A stretch of DNA of 64,000 nucleotides from JAPYTK01 sp964401935 (GCA_964401935.1 CAYOAL010000037.1:8626-72625), one strand, 5' to 3'; positions 42,227-50,682 are shown, numbered from the stretch's first letter. Translations and numbers: made by a program. The notes: generated by a model not told the origin, from the letters alone.

Positions 42227-43189
42227 TCAAACCGAGATGCGGAAGAGCTGCTGACCCATCAGCAGCACCTCGCCGTTGCTGAAGTGCTCCCGACCCACCA
42301 CCTTCACGAAGGTGCCGTTGGAGCTACCGAGATCGGTGAGGAACACCTCGCCGTGCTCGAAGCTCAAGCGACAGTGCAGCCCCGAGACGTAGCCATCGTC
42401 GGCGAAGAGCACCTCGCCGCGCTCGCGCCCGAGGTTCAGGCCGGTCTCGGGAATGGGGAACGCGGTGCCGGTGGTGTTTCGGCCCAGCACCATCACGATG
42501 CGTCCGACGTAGCCGTCGATCGGTGCGCCCATGAACTCCACGCCCTGGGCATCGGGCGGGGAGGGCTCGAACGTCTCGAAGCGAATCAGCTCCTGGCCGA
42601 TGCGAAACACCTGACCGCTCTTGAGGCCGTAGCGTTGGTCGGCGGGCAGCTTTCGGAACACCCCGTTGAGCGAGCGCTCGTCGGTGACCAGCACCCTCTC
42701 GCCTTCGGGGGCGAAGGATGCGTGCTGAGGCGACAGATATTGGTCGGCGGCGAAGATCCCACCCGTCGCGCGCCCGACGGTGGTCTTGCCAGTGAGGGGG
42801 ATGGTGTTGCCCTGGGAGCCGTCGGGGTTGAGGGCCACGAGGCGCACCCCCGCCACCGACAGCACGTGCGGGCTCGGACGCCCGGTGGTGAGATTGTTGC
42901 CACAGGAGGCGCAGAAGCGATGGGTTGGCTCGTTGGGCGCGCCACACTTGGAGCACGCGACGGCGGCCTTCGTGTCACCGCGCCCCTGCGGCTTGCGCGC
43001 GGTGGGCGGCTCCGGCTCGAACCCCTCGCTGAACCCCGCGGCGGCCGCCTCGGCCTGGGCCATGAGATCGCGCGCCACCCCATGCACGGTGACCTCCTCC
43101 TGGTCGGAGGCAGGCAGCTCCGCTCCGCAGCCGAGGCAAAACTTGAAGTGGCCCTGGTTGATCTTTCCGCAGGCCGGGCACTGAATCAC
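42227..43189 (-). CDS. Protein with two zinc ribbons and two FHA domains
   Basis: 320 residues. An N-terminal zinc ribbon (Cys4, Cys7, Cys18, Cys21), a spacer, and a second ribbon (CSKCGAPNEPTHRFCASCG, about 79-97). Two forkhead-associated domains follow: the first (about 115-205) with TVGRATGGIFAADQYLSPQHASF and RSLNGVF, the second (about 225-320) with NLGRERGEVLFADDGYVSGLHCRLSF and DLGSSNGTFV. FHA domains bind phosphothreonine, so this protein could read the output of the Ser/Thr kinases in the region. In the first FHA the conserved Ser/His pair is present. Translationally coupled to the Nudix gene. Confidence 0.93.
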   Translation of the reverse strand: MIQCPACGKINQGHFKFCLGCGAELPASDQEEVTVHGVARDLMAQAEAAAAGFSEGFEPEPPTARKPQGRGDTKAAVACSKCGAPNEPTHRFCASCGNNLTTGRPSPHVLSVAGVRLVALNPDGSQGNTIPLTGKTTVGRATGGIFAADQYLSPQHASFAPEGERVLVTDERSLNGVFRKLPADQRYGLKSGQVFRIGQELIRFETFEPSPPDAQGVEFMGAPIDGYVGRIVMVLGRNTTGTAFPIPETGLNLGRERGEVLFADDGYVSGLHCRLSFEHGEVFLTDLGSSNGTFVKVVGREHFSNGEVLLMGQQLFRISV

Positions 43190-43285
43190 GTGGGGTCGCT
43201 AGCTCCTGTCAGTTGGCGCCGAGTATGGAAGAAACCCCGCGCGTCGGGAAGGCCTGGATTCTGGAGCCTGAACATCGGTCCCGTA

Positions 43286-43885
43286 TCACGTGGAGAGCAC
43301 CGCGAGGGCCTCGCGGATGAGCTCTCCGAGGGGACGGTCGAAGTCGCCGAGGGTCGACACCGCCCGCTCCGCCTCCGACGCCTTGAAGCCCATCCGCACC
43401 AGCGTGTCCACGAGGGTGGCGGCTTGACCCGCCGCGACCCGGGGCGGCGACTTCGAGGGGAGGGAAGGTGAGGCTCCCACGCCGACCAGCTTGCCCTTGA
43501 GCTCGAGGACCATGCGCTCGGCGGTCTTCTTGCCGACGCCGGGGATCTTGGTGAGCGGGCCCACCTGCCCGGTCTCCACGAGCTGAGCCAGCTCGTCGAC
43601 GCGGACGGCGCCGAGCACCGAGAGGGCGAGCTTGGGACCCACCTTGGCGATCCCGATCAGGGTGCGGAAGGCGGTCCGCTCGTCGAGCGAGGCGAACGCA
43701 TACAGCTCGAGCGCGTCCTCGCGCACGTGGGTGTACACGTGGAGCGTGACCCTCCCGTCCTCGTCTCGGCTCGCGCGCCCCAGCGAGCCGAGGGGACAGA
43801 TCACGTCGTAGCCCACGCCGCCGACGTCGATGACCGTGCTCCCGTCGAGCTCATCGGAGGGGATGCCCCGCAAGCGGCCGATCAT
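43286..43885 (-). CDS. ruvA: Holliday junction branch migration protein RuvA
   Basis: 199 residues, standard length. Domain I (OB fold) begins MIGRLRGIPSDELDGSTVIDVGGVGYDV, with the acidic pin region between strands. Domain II holds the tandem helix-hairpin-helix, with LIGIAKVGPKLALSVLG and IPGVGKKTAERMVLELKGKL. Domain III is at the C-terminus (AATLVDTLVRMGFKASEAERAV). RuvA tetramers bind four-way junctions and load RuvB. Neither ruvB nor ruvC is in the window. It starts 2 nt after the stop of the cytochrome-like lipoprotein, so both share a transcript. Confidence 0.96.
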   Translation of the reverse strand: MIGRLRGIPSDELDGSTVIDVGGVGYDVICPLGSLGRASRDEDGRVTLHVYTHVREDALELYAFASLDERTAFRTLIGIAKVGPKLALSVLGAVRVDELAQLVETGQVGPLTKIPGVGKKTAERMVLELKGKLVGVGASPSLPSKSPPRVAAGQAATLVDTLVRMGFKASEAERAVSTLGDFDRPLGELIREALAVLST

Positions 43886-43887
43886 GT

Positions 43888-44433
43888 TCAGTTGTTCTGC
43901 GCGCCGTCGAGGATCCAAGCCGCGATGGTGTCGCGCTCGGCTCGGGTGAAGCCCTTGTCCGGGGTGGACCCCTGGGGCATGAAGACGCCGCAGTCCTCGC
44001 TGCAGCCGCCGTACTGCTCGAGCTCGGCGGTGTCGTACTCGATCTTGGCCATCAGCCAGCTCCCCGACGGGTCGCCGGCCTTCACGAACGGGAACGACGA
44101 GCGGTTCGGCGCCAGGTTCAGCAGCTGATCGTGGATGGCGTCGAGCTGCGCCTCGGTGGCCACCCCTTGGGTGGTGCTGGGGCCAAACCCCAGCCCCTCG
44201 ATGCCCTCGCCCGGATCTCCTTGGTGGCACGACGCCGAGAGCGCGCAAGCCCTCGACAAAAGAGGCATCACGTCGTCACGGAACGAGCCGCCGGGCGTGA
44301 CCGCGGCGTAGCTGACGGGACCGCTGGGCTCGGTGGTGGTCTCGTCGTTGGAGCACGCAAGCAGTGAACAGGCGCCGACGAGCGCGACGGAGGCGATGCG
44401 GGCGATGCGCAAGTAAACCATATCCAAGCTCAT
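43888..44433 (-). CDS. Cytochrome c-like lipoprotein with unusual CX5CH motif
   Basis: 181 residues. Lipoprotein signal ending LLAC. Layout is that of the common myxobacterial/planctomycete cytochrome-like family: 'F..DVMPLLS..C...SCH', then FVKAGDPSGSWLMAKI, CGVFMPQGS and a final DTIAAWILDGAQNN. The haem motif reads Cys63-x5-Cys69-His70, instead of the CXXCH or CX4CH seen in haem-binding members, so covalent haem attachment is doubtful. The MPQG methionine could be the distal ligand. Start ATG 44433 or 44421. Co-transcribed with ruvA (2-bp spacing), a functionally odd pairing. Confidence 0.82.
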   Translation of the reverse strand: MSLDMVYLRIARIASVALVGACSLLACSNDETTTEPSGPVSYAAVTPGGSFRDDVMPLLSRACALSASCHQGDPGEGIEGLGFGPSTTQGVATEAQLDAIHDQLLNLAPNRSSFPFVKAGDPSGSWLMAKIEYDTAELEQYGGCSEDCGVFMPQGSTPDKGFTRAERDTIAAWILDGAQNN

Positions 44434-44472
44434 ATCGAAGCGCGTGGCAGGAGCCAAGCGACGGTGGTGCGG

Positions 44473-44500
44473 TTGTTGGCCGACATCGGAGTGGTACCCT
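44473..44500 (+). promoter_or_regulatory. Possible sigma-70 promoter for the coiled-coil/LysM operon
   Basis: TTGTTG (44473-44478) and TACCCT (44495-44500) separated by 16 bp, ending about 18 bp before the ATG at 44518. Four of six bases in each element match consensus. Transcription from here would leave only a short leader. Prediction only. Confidence 0.3.
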
Positions 44501-44517
44501 AGAGTGCTGCAAGCTGC

Positions 44518-44949
44518 ATGAAGTCTCTGACTGCTCACACCATTCTCATGGGCCTCGCGCTGTGTTCGTTCGGCTGCGCCAGCAGCAAGGACGAGGTCGC
44601 CAAACAGCTCGAGGAGATCAAACGCGAGATGACGACGCTCCGGGCGTCGAACGCGGCCCTCAAGGATCGCCTCGACATGATCGAGTCGACCCCCTCCGCC
44701 GCCCACGTCGATGGCAAGAGACCAGGCGAAGCCACCGGTGATCGCCCCTTCCTCGAGGTGGTGCACCTCGCGCCGCTCGAGGAGGCGGAGGCAGACACGC
44801 CGGTGCTCGTCGCCCCCGCCAACGACGACGAGCCAGCCATGGACATCGTGGGGGACGGCACCGGGGTCAAGGAGGTCGAGCCGGGGGCGAAGCTCGATCC
44901 CAAGGGCAAGCCCCACAACATCCCCGTTGCGAAGAAGCGAGGTCGCTGA
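44518..44949 (+). CDS. Lipoprotein with N-terminal coiled coil
   Basis: 143 residues. Signal peptide with lipobox SFGC (Cys20), then a heptad-patterned helix (about 24-56, DEVAKQLEEIKREMTTLRASNAALKDRLDMIES). A polar, Pro/Glu/Asp-rich extension follows and ends in a Lys/Arg-rich tail (PVAKKRGR). The coiled coil may oligomerise it, as in the N-terminus of YbgF/CpoB proteins of the Tol-Pal system. The LysM gene begins 2 nt after its stop, so the two probably act together at the envelope. No further family assignment. Confidence 0.82.
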   Translation: MKSLTAHTILMGLALCSFGCASSKDEVAKQLEEIKREMTTLRASNAALKDRLDMIESTPSAAHVDGKRPGEATGDRPFLEVVHLAPLEEAEADTPVLVAPANDDEPAMDIVGDGTGVKEVEPGAKLDPKGKPHNIPVAKKRGR

Positions 44950-44951
44950 GC

Positions 44952-46244
44952 ATGCGCATCATCACGCCGGTGTTGGTTTGTGCCTTCGTTGCCACCCCGA
45001 TCACGGTCTACGCCCAAGATGGTGGCGGCGACTCGGGAGACAGCGGGTCCGAGGGGCAACAGGGGGGTGGTGTGACGGTGGTGCAGGTCCCCGGACCCTC
45101 ACCGGTGCCACAGCCCTCCTTCACGCAAGAGAACTACGAGAAGCACCTCCCTTCGAGCAGCCAGGCCTCCACCGACACGTCGACGTCGCGGGATGGCTTC
45201 GACTTGAGGCGCGGCCCCGGTCAGGGCGTGTCTTTCAAGGGCGGCGAGAACGGCGCATACATCGTCTCTGGAGAATATGTGCCCGATCAGCATACTGCCG
45301 TTCGCGGCGACACGCTGTGGGACATCTCCAAGCGCTACTTCGGCAACCCCTACAACTGGCCACGGATCTGGGCCTACAACCGTCAGGTCGAGAACCCGCA
45401 CTGGATCTATCCCGGCGACCACATCAAGCTGAAGGGGGGCTACGGGGTGCGCACTCTCGGCGCGGTGAGGCCGCGGGCGTTGGTGCCCCCGAACACCGTG
45501 TTCCAGCGTCATCATGGCTACGTGCTCGACGGACGCCATCCGGTCTGGGGTGAGATCGTCGCCTCCCCCGACGATCAGATGCTGCTCGCCGAGAACGACA
45601 TGATCTACGTGAAGCTCGACGAGAACCGCGAGAACGAGGTGGAGGTGGGGCAGCTCGTCACCCTCTTCGAGCCGCGGAAGGTGAAGTCGCTGTCGCCCTA
45701 CGCCTTCGTGTGGGTGCGTGGCGTGGCGCAGATCAACCGCGTCAACAAGAAGACGCGGATGGTGCGGGCGCGCATCGTCGAGTCGCTCGACGTGATCGAG
45801 CGGGGCGTGAAGATCGGCCCGATGCAGCGCAAGATCGACATCGTCAAGCCGGTTCGCAACAAGAAGACGGTGGAGGCCCAGATCGTCGGGGCGCTCTACC
45901 CTCACGAGTTCTACGGTCAGGGGCAGGTCGTCTTCATCGACAAGGGGTCCGAGGACGGGCTCGAGGTGGGTAACCGCTTCTTCGCAGTGTCGCGCGGAGA
46001 CGAGTGGCGCCTCGGTCTCAAGAACGCCGGCAAGCTCTCCGATTACCGCGCGATCACCGAGGACGATCGGATGGCGCGCGTGGAGCAGACACCCAACAAG
46101 GACGAGCCGAAGCTCTACCCCGCCGAGACCTACGCGGAGCTCATCGTGCTCCGCACGCGCGAGAAGACGTCGACCTGCCTCGTGACGGCGTCGGTGCGCG
46201 AGATCGCGCGCGGCTCGATCATCGTGGCACGCAAGGGCTACTGA
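44952..46244 (+). CDS. Exported LysM-domain protein
   Basis: 430 residues. Signal peptide (MRIITPVLVCAFVATPITVYA), a Gly/Ser/Pro segment, then one LysM domain (about 113-158: HTAVRGDTLWDISKRYFGNPYNWPRIWAYNRQVENPHWIYPGDHIKL). A long C-terminal region of about 270 residues contains beta structure (VEVGQLVTLFEPRKV, QGQVVFIDKGSEDGLEVGNRFFAV). LysM binds N-acetylglucosamine in peptidoglycan, so the product should be held to the cell wall. The last 7 bp overlap the convergent HxlR gene. Together with the preceding lipoprotein it forms an envelope operon. Confidence 0.92.
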   Translation: MRIITPVLVCAFVATPITVYAQDGGGDSGDSGSEGQQGGGVTVVQVPGPSPVPQPSFTQENYEKHLPSSSQASTDTSTSRDGFDLRRGPGQGVSFKGGENGAYIVSGEYVPDQHTAVRGDTLWDISKRYFGNPYNWPRIWAYNRQVENPHWIYPGDHIKLKGGYGVRTLGAVRPRALVPPNTVFQRHHGYVLDGRHPVWGEIVASPDDQMLLAENDMIYVKLDENRENEVEVGQLVTLFEPRKVKSLSPYAFVWVRGVAQINRVNKKTRMVRARIVESLDVIERGVKIGPMQRKIDIVKPVRNKKTVEAQIVGALYPHEFYGQGQVVFIDKGSEDGLEVGNRFFAVSRGDEWRLGLKNAGKLSDYRAITEDDRMARVEQTPNKDEPKLYPAETYAELIVLRTREKTSTCLVTASVREIARGSIIVARKGY

Positions 46245-46717
46245 GCGAGGGTACGCTCCGCGAGCTCGGCGTCGGCGCCGGGACCGAGCCTCAGCTCGAG
46301 ATCCCGTGAGCAGAGCGGCTCGCCCGCCTCGTCGAGCACCCGCACGCGCGGGATGGGGCGGCCGGTGCGACGGTCGAGGACCAAGAGCGGCTCGTTGCCC
46401 TCGCCGTAGATCCAGCGGTCGCCCCACTGGCGCAGGGCGGTGATCACCGTGAACAGGTCGCGACCCTTCGCGGTGAGCGCGTACTCTTGCCGCGACCCGT
46501 GACGGCCCACCTCCACCCGCGCGAGCACGTCGTGCTCCACGAGGTGAGCCAGCCGTTTGGCGAGGATGTTCTTGGAGATCGCCAGGCGCTGCTCGAAGTC
46601 GGCGAAGCGCCGGGTGCCGAGGAACGCCTCGCGGATGATGAGCAGCGTCCACCAGTCGCCGAGGATCTCGAGGGCCTGAGCCACCGAGCAGGTCTCATCG
46701 TGGAAGCGTCGTCGCAT
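46238..46717 (-). CDS. HxlR-family transcriptional regulator
   Basis: 159 residues. The winged helix-turn-helix of the HxlR family fills residues about 8-105: CSVAQALEILGDWWTLLIIREAFLGTRRFADFEQRLAISKNILAKRLAHLVEHDVLAR followed by the wing YALTAKGRDLFTVITALRQWGDRW. The conserved early Cys10 is present, so thiol-based sensing is possible, as in some family members. An added C-terminal tail of about 45 residues has another Cys. It diverges from the molybdopterin oxidoreductase with a 20-bp palindrome across its own start codon, which suggests autoregulation and control of the neighbour. Confidence 0.93.
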   Translation of the reverse strand: MRRRFHDETCSVAQALEILGDWWTLLIIREAFLGTRRFADFEQRLAISKNILAKRLAHLVEHDVLARVEVGRHGSRQEYALTAKGRDLFTVITALRQWGDRWIYGEGNEPLLVLDRRTGRPIPRVRVLDEAGEPLCSRDLELRLGPGADAELAERTLAQ

Positions 46718-46734
46718 GCAAATTTAGTTGCATG
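46715..46734. promoter_or_regulatory. Operator-like palindrome in the HxlR/oxidoreductase divergent region
   Basis: Perfect 7-bp arms CATGCAA and TTGCATG separated by 6 bp (ATTTAG). The site covers the HxlR start codon and stands about 30 bp before the oxidoreductase ATG. It is AT-rich in a GC-rich genome, and HxlR regulators bind such palindromes as dimers. Bound regulator would block its own translation start region and probably the divergent promoter. Confidence 0.6.
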
Positions 46735-46762
46735 AAAAGACCAAATTGTCCACACTCCCCGG

Positions 46763-49018
46763 ATGACCGACAGCGCTTGGAGGCCCACGGCCTGCATCCT
46801 CTGTGAGTGCAACTGCGGCCTCGAGGTGGAGCTCGGCGGCGCGGATGGCCGGCAGCTGGTGAAGTTTCGCGGCGACCGCCGTCATCCCGCGTCCCAGGGG
46901 TACGCGTGCGAGAAGCCCCACCGCCTGAACTTCTATCAGCACGGGCGCGACCGCTTGACCTCTCCGCTCCGACGTCGCGACGACGGCTCGTTCGAAGCCA
47001 TCGACTGGGACACCGCGATTCGTGAGGTGGCGGCGCGCTTCGCTCGCGTCCGCGACGAGCATGGCGGCGACGCCATCTTCTATTACGGCGGCGGTGGGCA
47101 GGGCAACCACCTCCCCGGGGCCTACGCCACCGCCACCCGCAAGGCGCTCGGTTCGCGGTATCGCTCGAGCGCCCTCGCCCAAGAGAAGACCGGCGAGTTC
47201 TGGATCGCGCACCGAATGATGGGTTCGATGACGCGCGCCGACTTCGAACACTGCGACGTGGCCCTCTTCATCGGAAAAAACCCCTGGCACTCGCACTCGA
47301 TTCAGCGGGCACGGGTGGTGCTCAAAGACATCGCGGCCGATCCAGGGCGCACGCTGATCGTCATCGATCCGCGGCGCACCGAGACCGCCGAGCTCGCCGA
47401 CATCCACCTCGCGGTGCGTCCGGGCGCCGACGCGTGGTTGGTCTCGGCGATGGTCGCCAAGCTGATCCGCGACGACCTCGTGGATCATGCCTTCCTCGCG
47501 GAGCACGCCCTCGGCTTCGAGGCGGTGGCGGCGGCCTTCCGCGACCTGCCGATCGCCGCCTTCTGCGCGCGGGCTGGGGTTGACGAAGCGCTCGTCGATC
47601 GCGCGGTGCGCGCCATCGCGGGGGCCGAGCGGCTCAGCACCATGGAAGACCTCGGCGTGCAGATGAACCGTCACTCCACGCTGCTCAGCTATCTGCACCG
47701 GCTGCTCTTCATGCTCACCGGCAACCTCGGCAAAGCGGGCACACACTACATCCCCACGCCCTTCGTCAACTTCACCGACGGCGCCGCCAAGCACAAGAGC
47801 CCGGTGGTGGGCGCGCCCATCATCAGCGGCCTCGTGCCCTGCAACCTCATCACCGAGGAGATCCTCACCGATCATCCCAAGCGCTACCGAGCGATGCTCA
47901 TCGAGGCGGCCAACCCGGTGCACTCGCTGGCCGACAGCAAGCGCATGCGTGACGCCCTCGCCGCCCTCGACACGGTGGTGGTCATCGACGTGGCGATGAG
48001 CGAGAGCGCACAGTGTGCCCACTACGTCTTGCCCGCCGCCAGTCAGTTCGAGAAGGCGGAGGCGACGTTCTTCAACTTCGAGTTCCCCGACAACTACTTC
48101 CAGCTCCGCCCGCGGCTCTTTCCGCCGCCGGACGGCCCGCTCCCCGAGGCGGAGATCCACGCGCGGCTCTGTGAAGCGCTCGGGGTGCTCACCGAGGCCG
48201 ACTACGCGCCGCTGCGGGAGGCGGCGAGCCAGGGGCTCGAAGCGTACGCTCAAGCGTTCATGGCGCGCGTGATGACCGACCCGCGCCTCTCGGGTTACGC
48301 GGCGGCGCTTCTGTATCGCACGCTCGGCCCATCGCTCGGAGATGAGCTGCGCGAAGGGGCCGTGCTCTTCGGTCTGGCGTTCCGCTTTGCGCTGGAGCAC
48401 GGCTCCGCGCTCGCGCGGGCCGGCTTCGAGGGGGCCCCGGGGGCCGCGGCCCAGAGGCTCTTCGAGGCCATCGTGCGCGAGCCCGCGGGCGTGATCTTCG
48501 CCACCGACCGCTGGGACGAGGTGCGCGGTCGTGTCGGCACCCCCGACGGCAAGCTGCACCTCGCGCTCCCCGACATGCTCGAGGAGGTGGCGAAGCTCCC
48601 CGCGGACGCGGCGGCGGTCGCGCCGGGCTTCCCGTTCGTGCTCTCGGCCGGAGAGCGCCGCTCGTTCACGGCCAACACCATCATTCGCGACCCCGCTTGG
48701 CGCCGGAAAGACGGCGAAGGCTCCCTGCGCATGAGCCCTCACGACGCCGCCGAGCTCGGAGTGAGCTCGGGCGAGTGTGTGCGCCTCGTCACCCAGCGCG
48801 GGCGCGTGGTGGTGGCGGTGGAGGTGTCACCCACCATGCAACCGGGGCACGTCTCGCTCCCCAACGGCCTCGGCGTCACCTACCCCGACCGAGACGACGG
48901 CGAGCGCCACGGTGGCGTGGCGCCCAACGAGCTCACCTCGGTGCACGACCGCGACCCGTTCGTGGGCACGCCGTGGCACAAGAGCGTGCCCGCGCGCATC
49001 GAACGCTTGGGGGTGTGA
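46763..49018 (+). CDS. Molybdopterin-dependent oxidoreductase with [4Fe-4S] motif
   Basis: 751 residues, DMSO-reductase superfamily. The N-terminal [4Fe-4S] ligands are Cys11-x2-Cys14-x3-Cys18 and Cys49 (GYACEKPHR), followed by the molybdopterin domains with YYGGGGQGNHLPGAY, IGKNPWHSHS, VIDPRRTETAELADIHLAVRPGADAW and C-terminal LSAGERRSFTANTIIRDPAWR. It resembles formate dehydrogenase/assimilatory-reductase-like proteins. No Cys or Sec is seen at the usual metal-ligand position (around YRSSALAQEKTGEFW), so the Mo ligand and substrate are unclear. No twin-arginine signal, so cytoplasmic. Probably controlled by the divergent HxlR protein through the palindrome between them. Confidence 0.92.
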   Translation: MTDSAWRPTACILCECNCGLEVELGGADGRQLVKFRGDRRHPASQGYACEKPHRLNFYQHGRDRLTSPLRRRDDGSFEAIDWDTAIREVAARFARVRDEHGGDAIFYYGGGGQGNHLPGAYATATRKALGSRYRSSALAQEKTGEFWIAHRMMGSMTRADFEHCDVALFIGKNPWHSHSIQRARVVLKDIAADPGRTLIVIDPRRTETAELADIHLAVRPGADAWLVSAMVAKLIRDDLVDHAFLAEHALGFEAVAAAFRDLPIAAFCARAGVDEALVDRAVRAIAGAERLSTMEDLGVQMNRHSTLLSYLHRLLFMLTGNLGKAGTHYIPTPFVNFTDGAAKHKSPVVGAPIISGLVPCNLITEEILTDHPKRYRAMLIEAANPVHSLADSKRMRDALAALDTVVVIDVAMSESAQCAHYVLPAASQFEKAEATFFNFEFPDNYFQLRPRLFPPPDGPLPEAEIHARLCEALGVLTEADYAPLREAASQGLEAYAQAFMARVMTDPRLSGYAAALLYRTLGPSLGDELREGAVLFGLAFRFALEHGSALARAGFEGAPGAAAQRLFEAIVREPAGVIFATDRWDEVRGRVGTPDGKLHLALPDMLEEVAKLPADAAAVAPGFPFVLSAGERRSFTANTIIRDPAWRRKDGEGSLRMSPHDAAELGVSSGECVRLVTQRGRVVVAVEVSPTMQPGHVSLPNGLGVTYPDRDDGERHGGVAPNELTSVHDRDPFVGTPWHKSVPARIERLGV

Positions 49019-49099
49019 GCCGCGCTGCGGCGCCCGTGCGACCCTCTCGGCCATCGAGGCGACGTGGCGCCGGCGCCGGATCGGCCGAGACGTGCGCGC

Positions 49100-50269
49100 C
49101 TATCGTTTCTTGGTGAACATGGGGCCGAAGCTGAGCACGAGGATCGCCGACACGAGGAAGCTCGCCCCCACGAGCTCCGCGAGCTCCGGCGCGGGGGCGG
49201 CGCCTGCGAACAGCAGCGCGTACGACGCGACGACGCCCGCGAGCACGCTCGAGGCGCGGTTGACCGGCACACAGTAGGTGTTCTCGCGCGGATCGAGCAG
49301 CACGAGGCCGCCAAAGACGCCCGTGAGCTGCGACAAGAAGCCCACGAGCCCGACCCAGAGCGCTGCGCCGCCGAAGGGCACCTCGAGGAAGCCGCGTCGG
49401 ATCGAGTCGCCTCCCGCTCCCGGCAGCACGAGCGCGAACACCGCGAGGCCCAACACCGCCGCGGGCGTCGCGACCATTTGTTCCTCGACGAAGAAGCGAC
49501 GGTTGTCTTCGACGCCCCCCTTGGCGAGCTTGCTCATGAAGCGCAGGCGCAAGAAGTAAGCGCCGAGATACACGGCGATGTCGACCACGGCCCAGAGAGT
49601 CAGTTCGTAGGTGTCGACCGCGAAGCCGGCGGCGGCCATCGCCAGCGCCGAGAGCGCGAGGGCCACCCAAGAGAACCACCTGACCGCGCGTCCCCCCACG
49701 AAGTCGGCGACGGGCGCGATCGCCAGCACCCCGCCGCGCATGAGCAACATCATGAACACGATGCTCGTGTTCGCGAACGTGTACGCGAGCGTCGTGGTGA
49801 GCACGACGGCGGCGGTCGCGAGCCCGGAGAGCAGCGTCCACCGCGTGGGGGTGGGGAGGTCGAGGCCGACGATCCGGGTGCGGTGCGCGTAGCGGAACCA
49901 GCCCAAGACCTTGAGCAAGGTGAACATGCACACCACCGAGGTGGCGATCGACAGCGGCAGCAGGCTGAGGCCGTCGAGCCTCTCGGACGCCGCGAGCTCA
50001 CCGCTCGTGAGCGCCTTGGTGATCGCGCCGTAGGGCGCGTAGGCCGCGAAGTAGCCGAACGCGAACCACCAGATCGACGAGGTGCCCGTGGACTTGTCGG
50101 GGGGTCGCGCACCGGCGTGGGCTACGGCGGGCACTGCATCCACCGCGCCTCCGCTCGAGGCCCTCGTGCGGGATGTGCGCGGGGCAGGTCGTCCACGGGG
50201 GACCATCCTATCAGCTCGAAGGCGCGGCGCGGGTCGCACGAACATCATCGCGTTGCGTTTGGCCCCCAA
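49100..50269 (-). CDS. EamA/DMT-like multi-span membrane protein
   Basis: 389 residues with about ten hydrophobic helices after a disordered Arg/Pro-rich lead of about 60. Two similar five-helix halves are suggested: SIWWFAFGYFAAYAPYGAITKAL...RWTLLSGLATAAVVLTTTLAYTFANTSIVFMMLLMRGGVLAIAP, and the later FVEEQMVATPAAVLGLAVFALVLP...VSAILVLSFGPMF. This matches drug/metabolite exporters of the DMT superfamily. The start is uncertain: ATG 50206 or GTG 50143 would remove most of the unconserved lead and widen the gap to the divergent sigma-like gene. Substrate unknown. Confidence 0.82.
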   Translation of the reverse strand: MGAKRNAMMFVRPAPRLRADRMVPRGRPAPRTSRTRASSGGAVDAVPAVAHAGARPPDKSTGTSSIWWFAFGYFAAYAPYGAITKALTSGELAASERLDGLSLLPLSIATSVVCMFTLLKVLGWFRYAHRTRIVGLDLPTPTRWTLLSGLATAAVVLTTTLAYTFANTSIVFMMLLMRGGVLAIAPVADFVGGRAVRWFSWVALALSALAMAAAGFAVDTYELTLWAVVDIAVYLGAYFLRLRFMSKLAKGGVEDNRRFFVEEQMVATPAAVLGLAVFALVLPGAGGDSIRRGFLEVPFGGAALWVGLVGFLSQLTGVFGGLVLLDPRENTYCVPVNRASSVLAGVVASYALLFAGAAPAPELAELVGASFLVSAILVLSFGPMFTKKR

Positions 50270-50331
50270 CCCACGCGCGCTGCGGCGAGAGCTCCGTCTC
50301 TCCCGGTCGGGTCTTGAGCTACGCTGGGAAT

Positions 50332-50682
50332 GTGCGTGCCTTCATCGTGAGCGTCATCGAGGAGCTCGTGTCGCGTCATCACCTGACGACGCGCATCGAC
50401 TTGAACGACATCGCCGAGGCCATCGGCGACCACGCGGTGACCTATGACGAGGTCGATCGGATCATCGTCGAGCTCGAGGCGCGTGGCTGCACGGTAGGCG
50501 GTGAGCCTTCGGTGCGCGAGTTGGCCCTCATCCGAGAGGTGCTGACCGCGGCCCGAGCGCTCGAGGCCGCGCTCGGCCGCCGTCCACGCGCGGAAGAGAT
50601 CGCTCTCGCCATCGACCAGCCGGTGTTCGTCGTCCGCCGCGCTGTCGAGAACGCCAGCATGCTCGCGCGTCACGGCACCTGA
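50332..50682 (+). CDS. Small protein resembling sigma-70 regions 1.1 and 3
   Basis: 116 residues from a GTG start. The first half, LTTRIDLNDIAEAIGDHAVTYDEVDRIIVELEARGCTVGG, has the pattern of sigma-70 region 1.1 (helix, 'T.DE.D.II..LE..G..V'). The second, ARALEAALGRRPRAEEIALAIDQPVFVVRRAVENA, matches the region 3 style 'R.L...LGR.P..EEIA'. Regions 2 and 4, which read promoters, are absent. It could be a modulator of RNA polymerase or a decoy of a primary sigma factor. The resemblance is by eye and unconfirmed. Start GTG 50332 chosen because upstream sequence in this frame is not conserved-looking. Confidence 0.75.
   Translation: MRAFIVSVIEELVSRHHLTTRIDLNDIAEAIGDHAVTYDEVDRIIVELEARGCTVGGEPSVRELALIREVLTAARALEAALGRRPRAEEIALAIDQPVFVVRRAVENASMLARHGT

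Noticed and set aside
46724..48742. 672-codon open frame on the minus strand
   Set aside because: Antisense to the molybdopterin oxidoreductase and composed mostly of Arg/Val/His; a shadow frame.
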